DNA from: Babylonia areolata
Taxonomy: Eukaryota > Mollusca > Gastropoda > Neogastropoda > Buccinidae
DNA: 64,000 nucleotides
Assembly (NCBI RefSeq): GCF_041734735.1
Contig: NC_134878.1
Span: forward strand, 18,279,202-18,343,201
Direction: 5' to 3'
A program made the translations under genes and the position numbers. Of this stretch, positions 39,201 through 52,500 are shown one piece after another; position 1 is the stretch's first letter, and each line of letters opens with the position of its first letter. The notes below the pieces were generated by a model, which did not search any database, was not told the origin of the DNA, and worked only from the letters and a program-made list of their open reading frames with translations.

Positions 39201-40551
39201 TTGAACAGGTATCATTTACTCATGACTTCAGGCCAGAACATCAAGCAGTCTTTGACGGGCACAATAGCCAAGTGGTTAAAGCGTTGGACTGTTAATCTGA
39301 GGGTCCCGGGTTTGAATCACGGTGACAGCGCCTGGTGGGTAAAGGGTGGAGATTTTTACGATCTCCCAGGTCAACATGTGCAGACCTGCTAGTGCCTGAA
39401 CCCCCTTCGTGTGTATATGTAAGCAGAAGATCAAATACGCACGTTAAAGATCCTGTAATCCATGTCAGTGTTCGGTGGGTTATGGAAACAAGAACATACC
39501 CAGCATGCACACCCCCGAAAACGGAGTATGGCTGCCTACATGGCGGGGTAAAAACGGTCATACACGTAAAAGCCCACTCGTGTGCATACGAGTGAACGCA
39601 GAAGAAGAAGATCAAGCAGTCTGTATTTTTATCTCAAGATAAGGTGGCTGCTATGTGGAAAATACCACTGACAACAAAAAAGGATAGAAATGTTGGTTAT
39701 GCAAATTTACTGGGCGCCAGCATTTGTCTTGCTGTTTATCATTTTATTGTTTAAGAAACAGTTCTTCATTGTTTTATACAGGTTTTGTGTGCTTATGTTG
39801 TTTTTTCTTCTTTTTTTTTGTATTTATTTTTTATTTGATGAACAGTTTCTGACCTCAAACACTGAACTGAATGACAAGTCAGTCAAGAAAAAAGAAAGAA
39901 AGAAAAAAAAAAAAAAAAGGCACCATGACAGAATCCATACGGCACTGGACTTGTGATCTCGTGTTCTCTAGTAATTGGGTTTAAACACATCCTCCAACAC
40001 TGCCCAACCCATGAAGCTCTATGGCGTCAAACCTGGCCAGGGGGCACAGAGCTACAGGCGCAGCTTTGGGGAGACCGCCACGACCTGGAGAAGACCGTGG
40101 GTTACGTCGTGGCGACAGGGGTGACCGTCTGACGCAGCCAAAACATGGAACGCGGAAGAAGAAGAAGAAGGGTTTAAAAGGAAATTTTCTACCTAAAATC
40201 ATGTTAAGTAACATACTTACTGTGACCCACTAGTGCAGACTCTGGCAGGGGTCCGACATTCCTGTCCTGTGCAAACTACTATCTGCCTATGTGGAGAAAA
40301 CGAAAGTAGCTACGGCCGATAACCTCCCGGAAGTAGGTAACCTCCCCTTTGCCCCCCTGACTAGCGCCCTCTTTTTATGGAAAGGCACTTCACTCCAATT
40401 TTTCTTCTTCAATCCCAGTGTGAATTGGGGAAGACTAAAACGGCAGAAGGAGAGGACTGGGCCCCTCTACCTTAAGCCCAGCTCCAGACACACTTGATAT
40501 CAATTCACTGCCCAAATAGCCAAATAAGGCTATGGAACCTTTAACCTTAAA

Positions 40552-40585
<34 letters not shown>

Positions 40586-43500
40586 CCCCACCTTGGCTTA
40601 GAACTTGGTTTCCGACCGAAGACAGGCGCTATATAAGTATCCATATCATTCATTCATTCATTCACTGTGTAGTGCAGCCTCACCTTGAGCATGTCGAGGG
40701 CCAGCTGATGTGCAGGGGGGTAGACAGACTCCAGGGACAGCATCAGACAGGCCAGGGGCTTGGAGTCGCCCAGCACGTGGTACTGCAGGAACTGGTGCAG
40801 CTGGTAGAAGCAGTTGTTGTGCACCAGAATGTTGATCACCAGTTCATACAGAAAGTGCTGAAACAGTGTGCACCACAATATTGATCACCAGTTCATACAG
40901 AAAGTGCTGAAACAGTGTGCACCAGAATGCTGATCACCAGTTCGTACAGAAAGTGCTGAAACAGTGTGCACCACAATGTTGATGACCAGTTCATACAGAA
41001 AGTGCTGAAACAGTGTACACCAGAATGTTGATGACCAGTTCATACAGAAAGTGCTGAAACAGTGTGCACCAGAATGTTGATCACCAGTTCATACAGAAAG
41101 TGCTGAAACAGTGTGCACCACAATGTTGATCACCAGTTAATACAGAAAGTGCTGAAACAGTGTGCACCACAATGTTGATCACCAGTTCATACAGAAAATG
41201 CTGAAACAGTGTGCACCACAATGTTGATCACCAGTTCATACAGAAAGTGCTGAAACAGTGTGCACCACAATGTTGATCACCAGCGTACAGAAAGTACTCA
41301 TACAGAAAGTGCTGAAACAGTGTGTACCACAATGTTGATCACCAGTTCATACAGAAAGTGCTGAAACAGTGTGCACCACAATGTTGATCACCAGTTCATA
41401 CAGAAAGTGCTGAAACAGTGCCAGGGCAATGGTCCAGGTGGTTAAGTGCTGGATTTTCAATCTGAGGGGCCTGGTTTTGATCACAGTGTTGACGTCTGGT
41501 GGTTTAAGGATAGAGATTTTTCTGATCTCCCATGTGCAGACGTCCTTAGTGCCATAACCACCTTCATGTGTATTTATATGCCAAAAAAATAAAATAAACG
41601 GTGCATGCTGAAGATCGCATTATCCATGTCAGTGTTCAGTGGCTTATTGCAACATGAACATTCCCAGCAAGCATTCCCCAAAATTAGAGCATGACTTTAT
41701 CTGGCAGGGTATTTGTATATGTATTTATATTTGTATTTCTTTTTATCACAACAGATTTCTCTGTGTGAAATTCAGGCTGCTCTCCCCAGGGAGAGCGCGT
41801 CGCTACACTACAGCACTACCCCCTTTTTTTTTTTTTCCTGCATGCAGTTTTATTTGTTTTTCCTATCGATGTGCATTTTTCTACAGAATTTTGCCAGGAA
41901 CAACCCTTTTGTTGCCATGGGTTCTTTTACGTGTGCTAAGTGCATGCTGCACACGGGACCTCGGTTTATCGTCTCATCTGAATGACTAGCGTCCAGACCA
42001 CCACTCAAGTTCTAGTGGAGGGGGAGAAAATATCGGCGGCTGAACCGTGGTTTGAACCAGTGCGCTCAGATTCTCTTGCTTCCTAGGTGGACGCTTTACC
42101 TCTAGGCCATCACTCCACAAAACAGCCATACGAATAAAATCCCACTTGTACATAAGAATGGAAGCTGCCAACATGGAAGCTGCCAACCATGAATGCAGAG
42201 AGAGAAAAGAAAAAGTGCCAGTGCAAAGAGGCATGCTGTCATTGTCTTCAGGGACAGGATGAAATAAAAACTTCAATGCTGATGGGTGGAAGAAAAAAAC
42301 AAACATGTGCATATACATCCCTGTATGAATGTGTATATATTGCTTCATGATGTTCTTTTTCTTTTGTTGCCCCCAGTCTAAAATTCTCTGGCAGGTGAAA
42401 ACTGCAACATCCAAAGAACCTCCTCTTAAAAAAAAAAACAGCTTTGAAAACCTACCTGTTACAATCGCCCAGTTTATTTAGTCTTTCATTGCAATTTTGT
42501 GTCCTTAGGTGTTGACCTAACTGTTGTGTATGTGTTGGTGCATATGTGCTCTTATATGTGCACTTTAGCTGGTTGTGGTGGAGTGTGAGTGCATGTTTCC
42601 AAAGCGTGTGTATGCCCGTTGACATGTTTTTGTATGTTGTGAGTGATGGTTTTAAGTGTGTACATACATAAATTTCTATCAGCATTTGGCTGGATGTCTA
42701 TGCAGGGTGTTCCGTTTAAAAGTTGCATGTTTTACTCCTCAATTTTTACAATGTACGGTGCAACGGAGTAGACCTTACATGGAAGATGTTATATAAATTA
42801 TGTTATTATCATGATCACCTTTTTCATTCACAACAAATATTCATGTTTTTTGTTTTTGTTAATGATACTTTTATCATGTACAGCACAAAGCCCTCTAATT
42901 AATTTTGGATTTGCAATCTACAGACATTTATTATTATCATCATTATAATCATTATTGTTGTTATAACTCTTCTTCTTCTTATAATTCTTCTTATTATCAT
43001 CATTATCATCACCATTATTATCATTACTATTACCTATTCTTTTTTTCCATGCAGTTGAATATTTACATCTCTACGTCAATGAAAGAACTATTAACCCCAC
43101 CGCCCATACCCCTACCCAATAACTTTGACAACATAATTTTTGACGAAGAAAATATAAGTGCAGGCAAATTATACATTTAAGAAGGAAACAAATAAACAAT
43201 CAGAAAAAAAGAAGACTTTTTGCCATTTTGCAACACTTTACCTGTACAGGAATGGCAAACTGGTTGAGGGAGCGGATGTATTCGATCAGCACGGACACCA
43301 TGAACTTGTAGGGAATGTCCTGATCGCAAACAACATGACGTATCAGTTCACTAGAAAAGATCCCCCCATTCTGGATACAAACAGTATAAATTTTCTTTAT
43401 ACTGAATCAAAAGTTTCAACTTTCTTGTTCATTTCAGTGGTATCTCACCAACTCAACCAGCAAATCTGATACAAGAAAGTCAAACCACCTTATCAAGATG

Positions 43501-46500
43501 AGAAAGCTGAGCCTCAGCCTGGACTCTGGCCTGGAACTCCATTCAATGACAGGCTGCTGCAATACCATACTCAGACCTCTGTGACCAGGCAATTTATATG
43601 TAGCTGTGACCTTAGTTCACTCACAGCCTCCCCAAATTGAGACTTTCTTTTGTCAGTTTTGCTGATGACAGTGGTGAAAGATCGCCAAAATATACAAGCT
43701 GAATTTTCAATTGTGAGTAAAGAAAACTTTTTACTATATGCACATTATATACTTTCATCTTACCATGGAGTTCTTTTTCATTCTCTTGCACAACAAACAA
43801 TAAAGCAGTTGACAGAGTAAGCAAATAATGAAAAGTAAAATGCTGATGTAATCGCTTACTCCTGAAGACAACTGACATTATTCTTTGTACAACTATAGCT
43901 GTTAATAGTTTAGTTTCAGCAAGTATAAAGCAGTGAGACAGACAGAGAAAGAGATAAAGAAAAATTGTGTATTTCTGTGCGCATGCAAGTACATTAAAAA
44001 ATTTTTTCTGTGTGCATTTCCAGTGTGTGCTAAAAGCAACATGATTTGTGTGTGCACATATTTTCTCTCCACCTCCCCCCCCCACCCTCCTATTCCCTGC
44101 CCCATAATTTTGACTTAAAACCAATGATACTTTTGACCTTAATTTTCAATGGAATAAAATGATACTACAAAAAAAAGAGGTACAGTAAAGGGAAGAAAAC
44201 CATATTCTTCAAACATGGAAAAAAATGTGTTCCTGTTCAGCACTGAAACAATGGGCTGGGGGTGAACAGCCAGGGAACACACACACACACACTGTGCTTC
44301 ACCTGCTCATCACCTTTAGAGGTGTGCCATAAAACTGGTAAGTACCCCTAAAATCTGAGTTACATGTGTGGCAGCCTGGAAAAAAGGTCCGAGTTGCTGC
44401 AAATGGTTTTCAACAATACATACACAGAGAGTCTTTCATTCTCTTGGACTGTATCTATTCTTATGTGAGTGCATGTGTGTGCGTGCATGTGTGTGTGTGT
44501 GTGTGTGTGTGTGGAGTGAGGGGGAGCCAGTGCAGCATGCGAACAAATGAATGTGTGTAGGGATTGGTCCAAAAGTTGTAGCATGTAATGGTGTAAAAAT
44601 GCTGGTTTTAAAAATCTGACACTGACACACACAAAAAAAAAAAAGAAAAAAAAAAAAAAGAAAAGAAAAAAAGGTTAAAAACTGGCATCTACCTCTACTG
44701 ATCTGCATTATATATGTTTTATTGGCCAAATCTTACAACACATCTGAACATGTGAAAGGCAAAAGACATTCTGTGCAGGGTTCTCACGCGCATCACACTC
44801 CCCACTCTCTCACCTCCACACATGCAACATGTGAAACTACTAAAAAGGAAATTTTCTTCCTAAAATTACGTTTAAGTAACATACTAACCGTGACCCACTA
44901 GTGCAGACTCTGGCAGGGGTCTGATTCCTGTCCTGTGCAAACTACTACTTTGTGCTGTCATGAATCGACTACTGTAATTCTCTTCTTATACGCTGTCCAC
45001 ATAATATTCTTTAGTGAATTAAAAAACAATGCTGCCCGTCTGACTCTCAGAGTCCCACGTACTGATCACATTTCTCCTCACCTCTGCACTCAACATTGGC
45101 TCCCCACTGAAGCGAGAATCAAATACAAAGCTGCGTGTCTCTGCTATCCTGCTTTCCATTCTTCAGGACCTACATATCTTTCTGACCTTATCAGTGTTTT
45201 ATACTCCCACAAGAAATCTCCGCTCTTCCTCTGACTGTTATCTTTTGAAACTTCCTTGTGTTAATACAAGGACCTATGGTGAACGTTCTTTCTTCTTTGC
45301 TGCTCCTCACATCTGGAACAACCTTCCTCATCATATCTGTACATCTGATTCTATTTCTGCTTTTCGCTCATCACTAAAAGCTCATCTTTTCAAAACCTAT
45401 CTATAAGCACTCTCAATCTCCTTGTTCTCCAATACCACCCATGTCAGCTCATTTTGGATGTATGTGGAGTGTGTGGAGTGGGAAAGGGAGAGTGTGTGTG
45501 TGGGAAGGGGTGGGGGTGGGGGGCGGGGGTGGGGTTGAGAAAGAGTGGTCATGAATGATTTATGTAACTCATAAAATTTTTCTTTCATGTAAAGTGCCCT
45601 GAACTTTTAGAAAGAAAGGGTGCTATATAAATGTATATTATTATTATTATTATTCTTGTTATTATTAACATGCACACACACCACCTTCACAAGTTCAACA
45701 GTTCTGTGTAAATATCACGTCCACCTCCCCTTTCCAGGACCAGACAGCTCACCTTGTGTTCTTCAAAGACAGAAAAGACATGTGTGAACATGTCAGACTG
45801 GTCGATGATCACCTTGGGGCGTAAGCCACCAGATGCAGACATGGTTGAATCCATGGACTGAAACACGTTTTTTATGGTGTTGAGCATTTCAAAATCAAGA
45901 CACATAATGCATATATGTTGGGGGGGAAAGGAGGCGACTTACAGCATTATGCCCTAAAAAACTGACAAATGGGTCAACAAATACAGAATCATGCATGAAA
46001 CTGAACATATCTGTGCGTTATATTATACTGATTTAAATTATCAGCCCTGCACAACACAAGGTGCTGCCATATTGGATCAGGATCTCTAAAAAGGACACAG
46101 AATGAGGTCAACTGTGACATCACATGGGCTGTTCAAAGCCAACTTCCATGATTGCTTGTTTTGAACAACTGAGAAGAGACGGATGCCATTATGACTGACT
46201 GACTGACTGATTGGTCACTTGATTCTTTCTTTCTTCTTTTTTCCCCACCCCCAGTATTGGGACATTTGTTTTCTTTATTTCAAAGACAATGACTGATGAT
46301 AGGGGTGATGAAGGTGCTGCTGTGAAGGTCCATTTAGGTCTATGACTACTTGACAAGGCTGCACTTTCATAATGAATCCTAGCGTCAACATGGCTGACAG
46401 ATACAGACACTTTGAGCAACGCTCCTAAAGACACATCCATGAAAAGGATGACCCTCAACTGTGTGGTCCCAGTCTTCCCATTTGAGAATACAGCACAGTT

Positions 46501-49500
46501 AACTCTGAGTACAAGTCAGCCATGGCTTTAGAAAAAAACACCAAAACCACCATCTGATATGGATCGAACAAGCGTCCTCCCAGTCACCGGTCTTCGAGAC
46601 TAACCACTTGGCCATGATGGCTGGCAACTGACTTTGTCCTGTGTGACTCACCATCATGGACGCCTCAGTCTCCAGGTAGGCCTTGTACACCTGGTTGAGC
46701 ATGTCATACACCTGTGAGATGACGCCCAGGTTGGTCTGGTGGCCTGGGGTCAGCATGTCGCGGCACACTGCCTGCAGCACTGTCTTGCTCTCCCCCCGGT
46801 TCAACAGGAACTGGATCAGCTTCACCTGCACACATACTCTATGTCAACGTCAGGCTTCAACCCCCTGCTCCATGATATGGCCTGCCGGAAGTGCCCTGTT
46901 CAATCCCTGAACCGCCTGGTATGGCTTGCTTAACATTGTTCATTTATCTCTACTTTCGCTTTTAGCAATCCCATAATGCACTTAGAGCAGAAGTACATTT
47001 GTTCCTTCCACTGCTGCCATTGTGAAGTTTGAAGCAAGTGAGAAGTTTCTGAGCTATTAATTTTTAAACTGATTTTTTTTGGACAAAAATGGCTGAGAAT
47101 GATTGATTAAATATGCCTTCAATCATGGGCAACTGTTATTATGAGGTGTCTCTATTTACAGCTGAGTATTTAGAGAATGAAAAAACGAGTACTGACACAC
47201 AACAGATCACTCAGTGAGGGTCAGTTTTCATAATCTTTGATGCACACACAGCCTGAGACTTTTTCCAGAACATGTTGGAGTTTTTGGTTTAAATCAGTCT
47301 TCCCAATTAAAATGTTACCAATTTACTTGTATGTAAAATTATGATGTATTCTGCACAATATGAGCTGTCTTTTGCAGCAAAAGAAATAAAGCCTTATTTC
47401 ATATGACTTTTTTTGTTTTGTTTGGTATATGTGAGTTCAGTGAGGAGTTACTTCCCTTCACATAGGATTTAGAAGCTCCCTTGGGATTTTTCTGTCAGGG
47501 GGCAGAGGGTTAATGCCTTGACTGCTAAACCTTGGTGAAATGAGATCTGTGTGTCATTAGTTTGAAAGGCAATTACTACTTTTCTCTGCTTTTCAATGGT
47601 TATTCAATTTTGCCGAACAAAAGCAATGCCATCCCAAGGAGGAAAGTCCAAATACGGAATGGTGACCAACGTACTAACCTGCAAGCTCCACTCTACTTCA
47701 GTGAAGTGACAACCCTGCACTGATGAACATGCTTACCAGCAGCAGTCAAGCAGTGCTGGCCTAGTGGTAACAAGAAGCTTGCCTAAGATCAAATCCCTCG
47801 CTCGCCAGAATTTTTGCCCTCTTTACTGGACCTTGGGTTGTGATGCACACTAGTCATTCGGATAAGATGACAAGCCAAGGTCCTTTGTGTAGCATGTATT
47901 TAACACATTAAAGAATCTATAGCAACAAGAGAATTGTCCCTAACAAAACTGTGTACAAGCAACCACTCTAATAGTAAAAAGTAAACAGAAACACAGAAAA
48001 AAGGGGGGGGGGGAGGGTGCTGCACTGTATCGCAACACTCTCCACAAGGAGAACATCCCAAATTTCCCACAGACAAATCTGTTGTGACAAAAGAGTAATA
48101 CAAAATTAACCTTCTGGAAAGATTGAACATTTTATTGATTATTTCTTGTTGTTAAATTTCTGACAGTTTCCTTCACAGTTTAGTCAGACATTTCCGTTAT
48201 TTATTTATTTTTTAGTTTGCATTTATATATGTTTCCCTGTCCTTTGTATACTGATGTTTTGTGTATATCTACTATCACACTTTGAGACAGATGTAAAACT
48301 GAAGAACTCACACTGAATACAACCAGCAGTGCACTATATGTGAGTATTTTTCACTCTTCCAACCAGTACACCATTTTGCCTTTCCTTGTAGTTTTGGTTT
48401 TCTGTGTGTGGAAGACAGACTGTAAAATGATTACTGATCTACACAGTTTTGATGAATTTCAAGCTGAATGTGATTTCATTTGAAGTTTATCTTTGATTAT
48501 AATGTAAACTTTAAACATCATCAATCATAAAATCAAACCCCACCATACAGGAATATGCAATTATCAACACTCAGTAACTGGAAATCAGATTTCCCACAAA
48601 TATCACACACAATTTTGTTAACACACTGACATAAGAAAAAAAAAGAGGTTAGTCACCCCTTCCCCTCTCCTCTTCCCCAAAAAACACCATCCTTCAGAGT
48701 CCAATCACGAGCATAACACATGCCACCAGAAAAGAAAAACAACTGCAAACTGAAAAAAAAAGAAAAAAAAAGAGAAGAAAATGAAACCAAGTAAAAAAAC
48801 AACAACAACAACAACAAAAAAAAGCCCAAAGAAAAAGTAGAGAAAGCAGAGGACAAGCCTCCAGGTAGATCTGTTTCTCACCTTGTCAGGCAGCATGGCA
48901 ACGATGGGTGCCAGATTCAGGTGCAGCGTCCACAGGCATCCTGCAATACAATTTACCAACATGAGCTGGAAAAAAACAACAACAAAAAACACCACCACCA
49001 CCACATTCACAAACATCAGTTCATGACCCATTCATTCTGGCCAGTGTCTGGTTCTCAGGCTTCAGATGGCTGAAAAGACGGAGACTGGATTGACAGCTCT
49101 TTGGGTATCTTTTGATGCTCATAGTCTGGCAGACCACACAGGGCCATATCAGGACTGAAAAACTTAATACTGATTCTATATAACCTGGAAAAAAAAGACT
49201 AAAAAAAACCAACAACAAAAAGAATCCGGAAAAGAAAATCAGGCACAAGTTCAGTAATATTCATGTACATAAACCTAGAATATGCCTCTGATGAAGGCAT
49301 TTGCCAGATTTTCCAGAGGATTAAAAAAAGAAAAACTTACCTGAAGATGAACAATTATATATAACAAAAACTGCTGACATGCACCTCACATGTCCTAGGC
49401 ACAAAATAAAGCCAAAAACCCCCAAAACAATGTATTTTGTATTTCTTTTTATCACAACAGATTTCTCTGTGTGAAATTCGGGCTGCTCTCCCCAGGGAGA

Positions 49501-52500
49501 GCGCGTCGCCATACTACAGCGCCAACCATTTTTTTTCTATTTTTCCTGCGTCCAGATTTATTTGTTTTTCCTACTGACGTGGATTTTTCTACAGAATTTT
49601 GCCAGGAACAACCCTTTTGTTGCCGTGGGTTATTTTACGTGCGCTAAGTGCATGCTGCGCACAGACCTCGGTTTATCATCTCATCCGAATGACTAGCGTC
49701 CAGACCACCACTCAAGGTCTAGTGGAGGGGGAGAAAATATCGGCGGCTGAGCCGTGATTCGAACCAGCGCGCTCAGATTCTCTCGCTTCCTAGGCGGACG
49801 CGTTACCTCTAGGTCATCACTCCATCTCAATAGTTAGAGCGACCAATTATCAAGTCCACAAAAAGGCAAAAAATATTTCAAACTTTCCAGAAAAAAAACA
49901 GGTGAATGGACCAGCAAGGCAGAAAATGAGGAAGGGAGAGATGACGAAAAGAAACGGGAAAAGCCAGAAACAAAGCGATTGCCATGAAAGAAGAAGTTTG
50001 CAGCATAGAATTTCCAGGTAGGGTTACTACTTACACTGAAAGACCCCAGCACCCCCACAGGGGTGGATTGACAGCTGAGGAGAATGACTTCAACACACTA
50101 TGCAATGGATAGCAAAAAACCAAAAAAATAGTAACGAATGACAGTGATGGAAAGGAGGACATTTCAAACACAGATCCTTCCAGGTGGGGATACTGATCAC
50201 ACTGAACCAGCCCCAGACACACCCTAGGAGAACAAACAGGGATCAGATGCAGCACACATGGACACCTACAATTTATGGCACCTCCATTTCCTCCTTGTGT
50301 TCAACATAAATCTAAGGGAAAACATTCAAGAATGCAGGTTCCATCATATCATCAAGAGATGGGAACACACACACAAAATTAAATTTGTGCCTCAGTTTTT
50401 TTTTCACTCTGCCCAGTATTTCATCTGAGTCTGTGTGTGAGTGTGCATATCTGTGAGTGCGCGTATCCCTGTATGAGTGAGCATATCTGTGTGTGAGTGC
50501 GTATACCTATTTAAGCATGTGTGCATGTGAAAGTGTGTGTGCATGCCATTCATAAGCATGTGTATGTATGTGTGGGTGATTATGTGCATGCAAGTGCTTT
50601 ACTCAGTACAAGTGCTTTACTCAGTACATCATTGTTTATCAATGGCTGAAGAACTCACCCAGTTTGGCGTCAATCACAATGGCAGGCTGGAATACAACCC
50701 AGTTTGCAGAATCTGATCTTGATAAGGAATACATTGTTTCTGATCAAGGGAAAGTTTGTCCATAGTTAGTAACAAAATTCATCAGACTTTGTACACTATG
50801 ACGTTATATGGCTAGAGGGTGGGTAGACGTGTGGTATCCTGATGTGCAACTCTTTGGGAGTGTGTACTTCCATGACAGTATCAGCATCAGTAGCTCAAAC
50901 AGTGTGCATGTATGTAAGGATGTGTGAATGTGTTTTGTGTCTTTGCATTGGAGATGGGAAAGCAGCAGGCTCACTTTCAATAACAATTTTAGAAAGATGA
51001 CACGCACCATTTACATCTGCAATAATAAAATTCTTCATTTTTTTACGTATTATTTATGTATTATAGATTTAGTGAATCCCAACGGGAAGTGTTCATCATT
51101 GCTATTCTTCATCTCATTCCTTTCTACTATTACAACAATACTGCAAACAAAATGCGTATCACAGATGCTGACACATGTACACACACAGGCATGCATGCAC
51201 TGATGTTGGCACACCTGTGCAAAAAGGACAACACACACACACACAAAGGACACACACACATACACACACATAGAGGGAAATACACACACAGACACACACA
51301 TAGACACACACACACAGGGGACACACACCCCTGAAGGTTCAGAAAGGGGATCAGAAGTGTGGTGGGTGGAAAAAAAAAAACGAAAAAGAAAAGAGGATCT
51401 GGATATATCTAAACCAATACTTGCATATTTCACAAGCATGACAACACTTCTGAAAGTCTCAGTATGCCAAGGATACATAGTTCACAGAAAAATTCTGTTT
51501 TGTCTGTGCCAGCTTGCATGTTTACAGCTGAAAAATAGAACAGCCACAATGAAGTAATTTCATGACCAGTCTCTCTCTCTCTCTCTCACACACACACAAC
51601 TCAACACACCACAAACCACTACACCACACCACCTCCATCACACACACACACAGACCTCAAGTCAACCGTTGATCAAAATCAATATATGGAAAGTACCATT
51701 CTTACTGGGAAAGCATACTGCTGAATTGTCCCTTACCACAAACAACAACCCCTATTTTTTGTGAATTTTTTGGCACTTCTCTTTCATCTAGAACTTTGAA
51801 TACATTTGCACTGAAAATACACTTCCAGACATGAGTGCTCAATCAGAATATGGAACGTCTGCAGCCTTCTTGAATGGAATGGAACATGCAAGGCAGATTT
51901 GTGTTGTGCCGGATTAACAACATATCAGAATATGGAATGTCTGCAGCCTTCTTGAATGGAATGGAACATGCAAGGCAGATTTGTGTTGTGCTTGTCAACT
52001 GGATTAACAACATATCAGAATATGGAATGTCTGCAGCCTTCTTGAAAGAAATGGAACATGCAAGGCAAATTTGTGTTGTGCCGGATTAACAACATATCAG
52101 AATATGGAATGTCTGCAGCCTTCTTGAAAGAAATGGAACATGCAAGGCAAATTTGTGTTGTGCCGGATTAACAACATATCAGAATATGGAATGTCTGCAG
52201 CCTTCTTGAAGGGAATGGAACATGCAAGGCAGATTTGTGTTGTGCCGGATTAACAACATATCAGAATATGGAATGTCTGCAGCCTTCTTGAAGGGAATGG
52301 AACATGCAAGGCAGATTTGTGTTGTGCCGGATTAACAACATATCAGAATATGGAATGTCTGCAGCCTTCTTGAAGGGAATGGAACATGCAAGGCAGATTT
52401 GTGTTGTGCTTGTCAACTGGATTAACAACATATCAAGTCAGCCTAAGGGCAGTAGTGCACTATGAGTAATGTTAAAATGTGTGTAAACTGCAATATACCA

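Noticed and set aside
39252-39330. A working tRNA gene
   Set aside because: Box A and B are present, but the sequence continues as a SINE body with target site duplications and the acceptor stem is not convincing.
43621-44124. 167-codon ORF on the - strand between RMC1 exons 15 and 16
   Set aside because: No family resemblance, and RMC1 exons join in phase without it.
51874-52089. 71-codon ORF with a repeated peptide
   Set aside because: It lies wholly in the 82-bp satellite, whose unit is not a multiple of three.
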